Assembly: GCA_039024295.1 (NCBI GenBank)
Contig: JBCDIQ010000040.1
Coordinates: forward strand, 1-22,850
Source of the DNA: JBCDIQ01 sp039024295
GTDB taxonomy: Bacteria > Bacteroidota > Bacteroidia > J057
Reading direction: 5' to 3'
Length of the DNA: 22,850 nucleotides
Below, in pieces: positions 1 through 7,080 of the stretch. The position numbers were made by a program, and so were the translations under genes. Within the stretch, counting starts at the first letter, position 1, and each line of letters starts with the position of its first letter. The notes under the pieces were generated by a model. The model did no database searches. It had not been told where the DNA came from and saw only the letters and a list, made by a program, of their open reading frames with translations.

Positions 1-589
1 GGTTTTCCCGGTCGAGTTTATTTTGATCAATGGCCTGAAGGGTTTCAACTCTCTGTATTTCAAGGTTTACAGAATCCCTTCCCATACGTTCATAATCTTT
101 TACCGTTTTGTCGATTGTTTTTTGTTGGTCGGCTATGGCCAATTCAAGCTCATAGATTTTTACTTCTCGGGGTAATTCCTCAAGGAAGGTCTTGGCATTT
201 TCGATTACCTCGGGGTATTTGCCAGAATCCATGAAGTTTTCATTTCCGGTGGAAAGAAACAGGTTTACCCGTGTTTGAGGCACTTCCTTAGAGCCCATCT
301 TGTCCAGGGTGAAATACACATCCATGGTGCTGCTGTAAATTCGTTTAAGGTAAACCCCCAGGTAGGCGTTGCTTCCCTTTATGGCCTTGGATTTCTTGCC
401 AGTAGCTGCCTTGATTTTTTCCTTCACTACATGGCTCACATTTTTTTGGCTTCCAGTAAGGATAATGGAAACGGCAGGTTGTGAAGCATTTTTCATCAGC
501 TTTTGGCGAGCTTCACTTGCCCGTTCCTGTCCTAAACCGAAGGAGGAAAATAGGAATACGCATATTATCCCGATTATCAGTTGTTTCAT
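1..589 (-). CDS. Secreted coiled-coil protein of unknown function (3' end outside window)
   Basis: Reading leftward from ATG at 589 gives about 196 residues without a stop before the window edge, so the C-terminus is missing. The N-terminus (MKQLIIGIICVFLFSSFGLG, then Q) is a clear Sec signal peptide with a likely cleavage site near residue 20-21, so the product is exported. Residues about 30-125 look globular (Lys-rich, with beta-like stretches). From about residue 140 the chain is rich in E, K, Q, L and I with heptad-like spacing, suggesting a coiled coil. I do not recognise the family. Upstream on the minus strand, TATATTTA (plus positions 623-630) is one base from the Bacteroidota -7 element TAnnTTTG and would leave a leader of about 25 bases. 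The role is unknown; a periplasmic or outer-membrane structural protein is only a guess. Confidence 0.75.
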   Translation of the reverse strand, partial: MKQLIIGIICVFLFSSFGLGQERASEARQKLMKNASQPAVSIILTGSQKNVSHVVKEKIKAATGKKSKAIKGSNAYLGVYLKRIYSSTMDVYFTLDKMGSKEVPQTRVNLFLSTGNENFMDSGKYPEVIENAKTFLEELPREVKIYELELAIADQQKTIDKTVKDYERMGRDSVNLEIQRVETLQAIDQNKLDREN

Positions 590-744
590 GAGAAAGTGTA
601 TTTGGTGTTGGTTATTGATAAATAAATATACGTGATATGTTACAATTAATGACAATGTGGGACATATCAGCTTATACAGTGAGACGTATACGTTAACCTT
701 TGGTCACGTTGCATGAGAACTTGAAAAGGACCATCTTAACCGGC

Positions 745-2085
745 ATGGGTTTCTCAAGGGAAAAAGTACTGCTTTTGGTGCTGGTGTTACACCTTATCTA
801 CGGGGTGTACCAAGCTCGCTCTGGTCATTACTTGCTAAGGGACTCCCAGGAATACTTACATGCAGCAGAAAACCTGCTAACTCACCAAGAGTTATATTGC
901 GGAGAATACCCACCGGCAGCAAACCCCAATTATTATTCAAAGCGACCACCATTGTACCCCTTGTTGTTGGTACCGTTTACAGCTTTGGGATGGACTCCCG
1001 GTGGAGTAATTTTTCTGCAAATTCTCATCAGCTTATTGGCGTGTCTGCTGGCTTGGAAGCTAATGGAGGAATTTCTGGAAAACCCAGCTGCCGGAAAAAT
1101 CGTTTTTATCGCACTGCTTTTCTTTTTACCAGCCCCAATGATTTACCCTAACCTGGTTATGACAGAGGTATGGCTTCAGCTGATCATCCTGGGAATGGTA
1201 TGGGCCTTGTGGAAAGCACACAACCAAAAAGACCAGCAGGTAACATGGCTCCTTGGTCATCAATTAGGGGTAATAGCTGGCTTTTTGCTCAAACCCGTAA
1301 TGTACCTGTACATTCCTGTGGCAGGTATCGCCTTGCTTATCCTTGGAAAGGGAATACATCTATGGAAACGAATCGCCCTGCTTGTGTTGCCTTTTATCGT
1401 GCTCATGGTATACATCGGCTGGAACGAAGGCAGGACCGGATACGCCCATGTGAGCAGCATTCAGCAAATCAACCTATTGAATTACAACCTCAAATATACC
1501 CTGATCGCCGCTGTAGGGGAGGACCAGGCAAATGCAATAGTGGACAGTATTCGTCATGAAGGAGATGCAAAACCCACCTATGCCCAGCGACAAGCCTTTA
1601 TCCAGGAAGCTGCTGTGGCTCAAATAACCTCTAACCTGGGGGCCTACACAAAGATGCACCTAAAGGGAATGATCAACTTTTTCATTGATCCCGGCAGGTT
1701 TGACCTGTACAATTTTTGGGGGATTGAACAGCAAGAGGGGAAGGGGTTTTTGTACCACTACAGCAAGGAAGGATACAAAGGCATATTTACCTACCTGCGG
1801 ACACAACCAATTGGCATTCTATGTGTCCTATTGGTGGTATTTCTTGCCAATCTGTTAAAAACCGTTGGTTTTATAGGGTTTTGCCTCGATTTCGGGTTGC
1901 CAGTCCTGGATAGGCTGATCATTGCTGCACCTGTTGGTTACCTTGCAGTACTCAGCGGCCCATTGGGAGCAAGCAGATTTGCCATGCCGGTAAACCTATT
2001 GATGGTTATTGCAACAGCTGTATTTATCAGCCGTCGTTACAAAAGGCCGTCTGCGGCCAATAAGCCGGCTACTGAAAAAGAGTGA
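745..2085 (+). CDS. Membrane glycosyltransferase, GT39/ArnT-like (GT-C fold)
   Basis: A 446-residue integral membrane protein with roughly nine to eleven hydrophobic helices. The first periplasmic loop after TM1 carries an acidic RDSQEYL motif (Asp about residue 33), where GT-C enzymes of the PMT/ArnT type keep their catalytic Asp. It is followed by the family-typical KRPPLYP motif at about 66-72 just before the next helix. Such enzymes move a sugar from a polyprenyl-phosphate donor onto protein, lipid or glycan on the outer face of the inner membrane; donor and acceptor here are unknown. I chose ATG 745 over an in-frame TTG at 700 because the extra 15 residues are hydrophilic and because TAACCTTTG (694-702), close to the -7 promoter element, would overlap the TTG. 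The 3' end overlaps the convergent Uma2-type gene by 49 bases. Confidence 0.8.
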   Translation: MGFSREKVLLLVLVLHLIYGVYQARSGHYLLRDSQEYLHAAENLLTHQELYCGEYPPAANPNYYSKRPPLYPLLLVPFTALGWTPGGVIFLQILISLLACLLAWKLMEEFLENPAAGKIVFIALLFFLPAPMIYPNLVMTEVWLQLIILGMVWALWKAHNQKDQQVTWLLGHQLGVIAGFLLKPVMYLYIPVAGIALLILGKGIHLWKRIALLVLPFIVLMVYIGWNEGRTGYAHVSSIQQINLLNYNLKYTLIAAVGEDQANAIVDSIRHEGDAKPTYAQRQAFIQEAAVAQITSNLGAYTKMHLKGMINFFIDPGRFDLYNFWGIEQQEGKGFLYHYSKEGYKGIFTYLRTQPIGILCVLLVVFLANLLKTVGFIGFCLDFGLPVLDRLIIAAPVGYLAVLSGPLGASRFAMPVNLLMVIATAVFISRRYKRPSAANKPATEKE

Positions 2086-2627
2086 TTGCCTTCTAGCACC
2101 GCAATTTCCTTTTCCCAGTCTATTACTTCCCATTTGTCAAATGAACGTGCAACGGTGACCTTTCTTGTGTCAGAGTGCAGCCAGATGACTTCTTTAACTC
2201 CAAATTCAAGGAGCTTATGAATTTTCTGGAAAAAGTAGTTTTGGGGATTCCGAATCTGCCGAAGGTCTACATGACAATCCATGAGGATTGCCAGTTCTGG
2301 TGCCACCTGAAACCCATCGGCATTGATGAGTTGCTGGCTATGGAGTACAGCGGATTCAAATACAGCAATCTCCACTGCCAGCCGTGTGGCAGGATCTACC
2401 TGCAAAGCTGGTTCATGGGGAGCCAGATGGTGCTTTGGCGTCAGGTGTTCGTAGAAAAAGGCCAGAATGCACGAAAGGGTGATACTTTGAAAAGGGGTTG
2501 CTGGGAGCGATTCCTGAACCGTTGATTGGCCGTTGACCACCTGGTTATAGCTCTTAACGAAAAGGGGTTTCCCGTCTATTTGTTCGTAAATGGGCACCTC
2601 TGGCACCTCGACATTAGTAGGAGTCAT
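2037..2627 (-). CDS. Uma2-family (DUF820) nuclease-fold protein, possibly catalytically dead
   Basis: 196 residues. The C-terminal half carries the Uma2/DUF820 pattern: a hydrophobic strand (PELAILMD, about 108-115), then a K-rich helix and the GVKEVIWLHSDTRKV block (about 142-156), which matches the GV-x-EYWLV-D segment of the family. The N-terminal IYEQIDGKPLFVKSYNQVVNG is typical of the Bacteroidota branch. Uma2 proteins have a PD-(D/E)XK fold and are usually of unknown target, often in multiple copies. From memory of the family, the strand normally ends in E-V-D/L; here the Glu position is Leu (A-I-L-M-D), so the active site may be lost. The last 49 bases overlap the 3' end of the glycosyltransferase on the opposite strand. 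TAACCTTTG on the minus strand (plus 2654-2662) lies 27 bases before the start and may be part of the promoter. Confidence 0.7.
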   Translation of the reverse strand: MTPTNVEVPEVPIYEQIDGKPLFVKSYNQVVNGQSTVQESLPATPFQSITLSCILAFFYEHLTPKHHLAPHEPALQVDPATRLAVEIAVFESAVLHSQQLINADGFQVAPELAILMDCHVDLRQIRNPQNYFFQKIHKLLEFGVKEVIWLHSDTRKVTVARSFDKWEVIDWEKEIAVLEGNHSFSVAGLLAADGLL

Positions 2628-2710
2628 ATATACCTGCTTGAAGATATTTACTACAAAGGTTAATTGACTGTTACCTAATGGTAATGATATGGGACAAATT
2701 TAACACAATT

Positions 2711-3100
2711 TCAGGCAAATTCATTAAGTACCCATAATTTGCCTGCCCGAATCTCCCACTTAAAACGGCGAAGAGGTCCGGGAGGTGGGCCGTCCAGTAC
2801 CCTGCCCAATTTATCATACCTGCCCTCATGGCAAGGACAAGCGAATTCTTCTATTTCCGCTTCGTAAGCAACCGTGCATTTCTTGTGACGACAGATGAGG
2901 GAAAAGATGACCCACTCCCCGTCGAGTTTGGTCACCATTATTTTTTTTCTGTTAAATTTTGTAATCGTAAATGCCGACTGCTCAAGCTGCTCCACGCTGT
3001 CTATCAACATCTCGGGTTCATCAAATAACCCACATCCGGGGAGCATGCTGGCTCCGGCGACGGTAGTGGCCGAAAGTTTGAGAAAGGTTTTCCTGTCCAT
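2711..3100 (-). CDS. Rieske [2Fe-2S] lipoprotein, stand-alone
   Basis: 129 residues, close to a single Rieske domain plus export signal. The cluster motifs are complete: C70-x-H72 and C88-x-x-H91 as Fe ligands, with C75 and C90 placed as the extra disulfide pair of bc1/b6f-type Rieske proteins. The GPPPGPL loop at about 104-110 matches the conserved Pro loop over the cluster. The N-terminus (DRKTFLK followed by a hydrophobic stretch) is a KR-variant Tat-like signal, and LPGC at 20-23 is a lipobox, so the protein is probably folded first, exported and lipid-anchored. It should carry electrons in the cell envelope. No cytochrome b, cytochrome c or dioxygenase partner is adjacent; neighbours are a Uma2-type gene 83 bases downstream and divergent rpiA. 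The electron partner is therefore unknown. Confidence 0.88.
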   Translation of the reverse strand: MDRKTFLKLSATTVAGASMLPGCGLFDEPEMLIDSVEQLEQSAFTITKFNRKKIMVTKLDGEWVIFSLICRHKKCTVAYEAEIEEFACPCHEGRYDKLGRVLDGPPPGPLRRFKWEIRAGKLWVLNEFA

Positions 3101-3108
3101 TACACCTT

Positions 3109-3138
3109 CAAAATTAGGGTATTTTGGGTATTTTACCC
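3109..3138. promoter_or_regulatory. Candidate control region between the Rieske gene and rpiA
   Basis: The 81-base divergent gap contains two head-to-tail copies of GGGTATTTT (3117-3125, 3126-3134). The second runs into ACCC so that GGGTA-TTT-TACCC (3126-3138) is a small hairpin or operator-like inverted repeat. On the minus strand TAATTTTG (plus 3109-3116) is a perfect match to the Bacteroidota -7 element TAnnTTTG, 8 bases before the Rieske ATG, but I find no -33 TTG at the usual distance. A promoter reading toward the Rieske gene with a repeat-bound regulator is an inference. Confidence 0.35.
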
Positions 3139-3181
3139 ATTTTGAGACGGTTTATCCGATAATCATTTTTATAAAAATAAA

Positions 3182-3871
3182 ATGGGTGATGCTGCCAAGA
3201 TTGGGAAAAAAGCTGCTGGTGAATATGCCGCCGGTTTAGTAAAACAAGGAATGTCCGTGGGCTTGGGAACTGGTTCAACTGTTTATTTTACCTTGTTGAA
3301 GCTGGGAGAAATGGTCCGTGAAGGATTAGATATTCGCGGCATTCCCACCTCGGAACAAACCGCAAAAATTGCCCAGGAACAAGGCATTACGCTCGTTGAT
3401 TTTCAAACCTGTGACCACCTGGACCTCACCATTGATGGTGCCGATGAAGTAGATGCGCAGTTAAACCTGATCAAGGGTGGGGGAGGGGCGTTGTACAGAG
3501 AAAAAATGGTTGCTTCTATTTCTGATTACCTGGCCATTGTAGCAGATGCGTCCAAAATATCTAAGGTACTGGGAAGCTTTGCCTTGCCAGTGGAGATCGT
3601 TCCCTTTGGACATGAGCTTACCTATAAGCGAATTCAGGCCCTTGGGGTAACCCCTGAGCTACGTACAACTGGAGGATACACGTACCTGACCGACAATGGC
3701 AACTTTATCCTTGATTGTCCTTTTAATCCCATTGAGAATTCTGGGGAACTACATCATACATTAAAGCTGTTGCCCGGGGTAGTAGAAACCGGTTTTTTTA
3801 TTGGGATGGCAAAAGAAGTAATTGTAGGGAAGGCAGATGGGGAAGTGGAGGTAATTCGGGTTTCCGATTAA
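3182..3871 (+). CDS. rpiA: Ribose-5-phosphate isomerase A
   Basis: Interconverts ribose 5-phosphate and ribulose 5-phosphate in the cytosolic non-oxidative pentose phosphate pathway. 229 residues, a normal RpiA length. All signature blocks are present: the phosphate-binding GLGTGST (27-33), DGADE (85-89) with the two active-site aspartates D85 and D88, KGGGGAL (98-104) with K98, and the catalytic base E107 in the following REK. These correspond to D81, D84, K94 and E103 of the E. coli enzyme. The ATG at 3182 directly follows an A-rich stretch and starts the usual AAKIGKKAAGEYA helix. It transcribes toward the permease gene with only six bases between the stops, so any terminator must lie inside the neighbouring coding sequence. 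Ordinary housekeeping gene; no oddities seen. Confidence 0.97.
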   Translation: MGDAAKIGKKAAGEYAAGLVKQGMSVGLGTGSTVYFTLLKLGEMVREGLDIRGIPTSEQTAKIAQEQGITLVDFQTCDHLDLTIDGADEVDAQLNLIKGGGGALYREKMVASISDYLAIVADASKISKVLGSFALPVEIVPFGHELTYKRIQALGVTPELRTTGGYTYLTDNGNFILDCPFNPIENSGELHHTLKLLPGVVETGFFIGMAKEVIVGKADGEVEVIRVSD

Positions 3872-3877
3872 TTAACC

Positions 3878-5110
3878 CTATTCATGACGAAGGGATTCTA
3901 TCGGATCCACTTTCGCTGCCTTCCATGCTGGATAAGCCCCTGAAAGTACGCCCACCACGAAACAGGCGACCAAGCCGGCAATCATCCATCCCCAAGGTGC
4001 TACGAAGCCTGCTTTCATGATAAATTTGCTGAGGATATTGCCAAGGGACAGTCCAATGAGGACGCCCAGTACCCCGCCAATTTGGCAAATGATGATGGCC
4101 TCACTCAGGAACTGAACCAGGATACTCCGTTTGGTGGCCCCCATGGCTTTTCTTACCCCAATCTCTCGCGTTCGTTCAGTCACCGAAACCAACATCACAT
4201 TCAGCAAGGCGATCGAAGCACCCAGTAGGGTGATAAAGGCGATCAGAGTAGCTGACAAGGTGAGCACTTTCAGGTTTTCCATGAGTTCACCGACAAATGC
4301 ATCACTTTTGGTAACAGAGAAGTTATTTTCCTCTCGAACGCTTAGTTTCCTGACCAATCGAAATCGACCTAATGCATTTTCCATGGAGGTTTCCAATTCC
4401 TCAGCTTTTTCAACATACACGTTAAGGGTAAATGAACGGTGTGGATTGGGATAATCGCTTCTCAATGTTGATACAGGTATGATACATATCTTATCCCCGC
4501 CCATACTGCCCATGCTCCCCATTTCTTCAAAGGTGCCAATGACCTTGTAGTATTTCCCATCCACGGTAACGTTTTTACCTACAGCAGATTCCTTTGGGAA
4601 CAGCGTTTCTTTCACCTCATTGCCCAGCACAATTACCTGTCTGCTGAGTCCCACATCTTCACTGGAAAGACTCCTACCTTCAGCAATGGTGAGCCTTGCA
4701 GTTGACAGGTAATTTTCATCCGTCCCCAAAATATTGATGTTCGCATTTGTGGTCTGGCTTCTGTAACGGATGGTGGCAGCGAAATTTCCCTGGGCACTGA
4801 TACTGACCGGATAAAGGGAGGTGAAATCCTTTTTAAACAGGCGGGCCTGGGTGAAGGTAATCGGGGGAAAGTATTCGCGAACCCTTCTGCCCCTGACCCG
4901 AGTAGCTGAGGAGCGGTTTTTAATCTGGAACGTATTGGTACCAAGCGTGGAAAAGCTGTTTCCAAGGGCATTCTTGATCCCGTCTATTGAAGTGAGTACC
5001 CCAACCAGGGCCGTGATGCCGATGGCGATAATGATAATGGTGATACTCGCCCTTAGCAGGTTGCTTTTCAGGGCGTCATAGGACTGGAGCACACTCATCC
5101 ACCATTTCAT
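3878..5110 (-). CDS. MacB/FtsX-type ABC transporter permease
   Basis: 410 residues from ATG 5110. Architecture is that of MacB-like permeases: one N-terminal TM helix (about 22-44), a long periplasmic MacB-PCD domain (about 50-270), then three C-terminal TM helices forming the FtsX domain. The coupling loop TERTREIGVRKAMGATKRSIL and the terminal DPIESLRHE are hallmarks of the family. Such permeases work with a separate ATPase to drive mechanical transfer of lipoproteins, peptides or drugs across the envelope; no ATPase or membrane-fusion protein lies next to it, so the partner must be elsewhere. A further in-frame ATG at 5158 would add 16 residues but would overlap the divergent VirK-family gene, so 5110 is preferred. 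The MKWWMSVLQSYDALK start fits the cytoplasmic lead-in helix of relatives. Confidence 0.9.
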   Translation of the reverse strand: MKWWMSVLQSYDALKSNLLRASITIIIIAIGITALVGVLTSIDGIKNALGNSFSTLGTNTFQIKNRSSATRVRGRRVREYFPPITFTQARLFKKDFTSLYPVSISAQGNFAATIRYRSQTTNANINILGTDENYLSTARLTIAEGRSLSSEDVGLSRQVIVLGNEVKETLFPKESAVGKNVTVDGKYYKVIGTFEEMGSMGSMGGDKICIIPVSTLRSDYPNPHRSFTLNVYVEKAEELETSMENALGRFRLVRKLSVREENNFSVTKSDAFVGELMENLKVLTLSATLIAFITLLGASIALLNVMLVSVTERTREIGVRKAMGATKRSILVQFLSEAIIICQIGGVLGVLIGLSLGNILSKFIMKAGFVAPWGWMIAGLVACFVVGVLSGAYPAWKAAKVDPIESLRHE

Positions 5111-5146
5111 GGGATAAAAATGGTAAAAAATTTTCAACTTGCCGGT

Positions 5147-5662
5147 ATGAAATACCACGCCTACCTACTGATTTTCCTTTTTGGAATCTGTTTGGGAATT
5201 CCTTCTTACGCACAAAATGCTGAAGAAGATAAAACGGAATACGAAACTGAACCGATCACCAGTTTCGAGGCGTTGATGGAATCCCTCACACATGGAGAGA
5301 TGGTACGCGCCATCATTCACTATGGCAAATGCACCTTGATCATTGATGGAGAACCCCAGGAATCCTCACCAGATGCCATTGGTGGAATGACCCTAGAAGT
5401 ATTTGAATACTTCGCGAAGGGCGCGGTGTATAATCCACAGGCATTTGTGGTGAGTTCTGAGGCAAAATTGATCAAAAACCCCATCGGACCAGGATTTGTC
5501 TACAACTATGCCAAGGTAAGGGTATATGCAGACGGGAAGGCCACAATTCAGGTGAATTACCTGAAACCCGATTCCTTTGAAGTCACCATGTCGGAAGAAT
5601 TTCAGACACAGCTGTTTGACGGCGATAATGAGGGGGGCCTTCATCTTTTCCGGGAAGATTGA
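5147..5662 (+). CDS. VirK-family secreted protein
   Basis: 171 residues from ATG 5147, which begins a clean Sec signal peptide (MKYHAYLLIFLFGICLGIPS then YAQ, cleavage about residue 23). The mature part matches the VirK pattern as I know it: an N-terminal FEALMESLTHGEMVRAIIHY segment, a single conserved Cys in YGKCTL, the IGGMTLEVFEYF block, a segment with SSEAKLIKN, and a C-terminal GGLHLF. VirK is named from Agrobacterium and its biochemical role is unknown; a periplasmic location is inferred here. An ATG at 5120 would add nine residues ahead of the signal peptide and is less likely. It diverges from the permease with only 36 bases between preferred starts, suggesting shared control. Family call is from pattern memory, not alignment. 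Confidence 0.65.
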   Translation: MKYHAYLLIFLFGICLGIPSYAQNAEEDKTEYETEPITSFEALMESLTHGEMVRAIIHYGKCTLIIDGEPQESSPDAIGGMTLEVFEYFAKGAVYNPQAFVVSSEAKLIKNPIGPGFVYNYAKVRVYADGKATIQVNYLKPDSFEVTMSEEFQTQLFDGDNEGGLHLFRED

Positions 5663-6097
5663 GTTTCCTTGAAGCTGGCGGGTGAATAACGTATTAAGCC
5701 CCTCAATTTTCCGGCTCCCATTTTTCTTAAAAAAAATTTATTTCTCCATACGACAATTGTTCTCATCGAGCAATCAATTAACTAAATGCGTCGTATAAAG
5801 TGAGGGGATTTACCTCCCCAACCTTTAATCATACATATTTTAACCTTTAATCTTTCATCATGAACCCAACGATGAGTTTTGCTCACTTCCCGCAATATGG
5901 GTCGGATTCGCTCATAAAGTGGCTTGATTACGAGGGCTTTAGTTCTCGATCATGCACAGAAAGCCTTATGAGACCCTTTGATAGCAATGTTTCAGTCAAT
6001 CAGCCAAAACGGATTCTTCGACATTCAGCAAAAAATCGTTCTCGCTGGAATCCACATGTTTTTACATCCCATTTGTGTCCAACAACCTTAACCCCAC
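5663..6097. other. 435-base gene-free leader upstream of the sigma factor
   Basis: No convincing gene. The stretch has an AT-rich block (about 5725-5745), a spaced inverted repeat ATACGAC (5748-5754) / GTCGTAT (5790-5796), a GC-rich hairpin GGGGA-TTTACC-TCCCC (5804-5819), and a direct repeat AACCTTTAATC (5820-5830 and 5842-5852, 22-base period, two helical turns). An ATG at 5860 opens a 100-codon frame that runs 65 bases into the sigma gene. Its last third is Arg/Ser/Pro/His-rich and does not look like protein, so I do not call it. The repeats are plausible operator or leader elements for the sigma gene; no recognised riboswitch or terminator was found. Confidence 0.5.
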
Positions 6098-6670
6098 ATG
6101 AAACACCTTCACATAGAAAAAAACGACCATCAGCTTTGGGAGGAGTTCGTTCTCGGAGATAACAAAGCCCTGGGTACGCTGTTCTCCCTTCACCATCGAG
6201 AGGTAATGCTTTCTGCCCTGGGCTTATGTCGCGACAAAGATGCCGCCGCCGACCTTGTCCAGGATGCTTATCTGAAAATTTTGGAAAAGCAGGAGCAATT
6301 TGCACAAAACCCCATTGTGCTTACTTCCTTCACCGCACTCGTAGCGAAATTCATGTCCAACCTTTGGTTGTCCAATTTCCGAAAAGAAAAGCGGCGCCAG
6401 GAAATCCTGGAAGAAGAAGTGAAACCTCACATTTCGCAAACCATTCTTGTAGACAAATCTTTTGACCTGGAAGCTTACCTTCAGGCTTGGAGACGAGTGC
6501 CAAATACCAACCACCGTCGTATTCTGGCATTTGTTTACAGAGGATATAAAAATGCCGACATAGCGGAGCGGCTTCAGCGTACCGATAAATGGGTGAGAGA
6601 TAATCGATACCATGCCAAAAAATCTTTTCAGAGAATTCTGAAAGAAGAAGGCCTGATCGATTTCTTGTAA
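6098..6670 (+). CDS. ECF-type RNA polymerase sigma factor
   Basis: 190 residues. Sigma region 2 spans about 10-75 (LWEEFVLGDNKALGTLF, then the DAAADLVQDAYLKILEK helix that binds core polymerase and melts the -10). Region 4 spans about 125-185 and holds a helix-turn-helix (ILAFVYRGYKNADIAERLQ then RTDKWVRDNRYHAKKSFQRIL). Regions 1 and 3 are absent, as in ECF sigmas. In-frame TAA at 6089-6091 just upstream fixes ATG 6098 as the first possible ATG. There is no anti-sigma gene with a TM segment beside it; the next gene starts 17 bases downstream and is a small soluble unknown. It may therefore be controlled by transcription, through its long leader, or by an unlinked partner. Targets cannot be told from here. 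Confidence 0.88.
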   Translation: MKHLHIEKNDHQLWEEFVLGDNKALGTLFSLHHREVMLSALGLCRDKDAAADLVQDAYLKILEKQEQFAQNPIVLTSFTALVAKFMSNLWLSNFRKEKRRQEILEEEVKPHISQTILVDKSFDLEAYLQAWRRVPNTNHRRILAFVYRGYKNADIAERLQRTDKWVRDNRYHAKKSFQRILKEEGLIDFL

Positions 6671-6687
6671 ACCTAAATCGGAATACA

Positions 6688-6927
6688 ATGAAAAAGACAT
6701 CTAATAAACACTCTGAAGTCTATCCTGTTCCGGGGCCAGCCCCAAGGATGCACGGAGAAGAGCTAGAAAAAAATCGTGAAATGAATTTTACGGAAGCACA
6801 TGTGGCTCAGTTAGCCCAATTAGGGTACCAATTTCTGAGTAACACCATGGATGAGGCAGAAATTGAGGCGTTCCTTTCGTATGAAAAAACACGTTTTGAT
6901 ATTTTTGTTCAGCAGGTCGGAAGCTAG
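6688..6927 (+). CDS. Small acidic protein of unknown function, co-transcribed with the sigma factor
   Basis: 79 residues, beginning 17 bases after the sigma stop, so almost certainly the same transcript. There is no signal peptide or TM segment. The first 30 residues are polar with a Pro-rich patch (PVPGPAPR). Residues about 33-79 predict two or three helices with many Glu (HVAQLAQLGYQFLSNTMDEAEIEAF). I do not recognise it. The position invites the idea of a small regulator or partner of the sigma factor, but nothing in the sequence proves this. The stop codon TAG sits in the loop of a perfect 6-bp hairpin, GGAAGC-TAGT-GCTTCC (6919-6934). Bidirectional terminator-like structures follow at about 6985-7023. 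Confidence 0.6.
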   Translation: MKKTSNKHSEVYPVPGPAPRMHGEELEKNREMNFTEAHVAQLAQLGYQFLSNTMDEAEIEAFLSYEKTRFDIFVQQVGS

Positions 6928-6984
6928 TGCTTCCAGAACTAAATCTTTGGCCGTTATAGCTCGACCTTTTCGCGTATTTCTACG

Positions 6985-7023
6985 TCAAAAAAGCATCGCC
7001 TAGCACGCTAGGCTCAACTTTTT
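6985..7023. terminator. Bidirectional rho-independent terminator between convergent genes
   Basis: Perfect stem GCCTAG (6998-7003) / CTAGGC (7008-7013) with a CACG loop. On the plus strand it is followed by TCAAC and TTTTT (7019-7023); on the minus strand by GATGC and TTTTTT (plus 6985-6990, read as AAAAAA). It can end the sigma-factor transcript from the left and the PKD-protein transcript from the right. Confidence 0.65.
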
Positions 7024-7080
7024 CTCCTTGACCTACACGAAAACTCCTTCGCTCTAATTGGCAAAATTCTTTGCTCTGTA

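Noticed and set aside
700..744. TTG 700 as start of the GT39-like protein
   Set aside because: It adds 15 polar residues before the first membrane helix, overlaps a promoter-like TAACCTTTG, and an ATG at 745 fits the family start better.
2175..2525. 116-codon frame on the plus strand inside the Uma2-type gene
   Set aside because: Antisense to a gene with clear family motifs; no recognisable domain and no start context of its own.
2895..3239. Plus-strand frame covering the Rieske start and rpiA start
   Set aside because: Antisense to the Rieske gene and out of frame with rpiA; Ser/Phe-rich low-complexity translation.
5860..6162. 100-codon open frame upstream of and overlapping the sigma factor gene
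   Set aside because: It overlaps the sigma gene by 65 bases in another frame, its final third is Arg/Ser/Pro/His-rich without protein-like pattern, and no family is recognisable. A short leader peptide from the same ATG cannot be excluded.
6224..6700. 158-codon minus-strand frame across the sigma factor gene
   Set aside because: Antisense to the sigma gene, whose region 2 and 4 motifs are clear; translation is Phe/Ser-rich without motifs.
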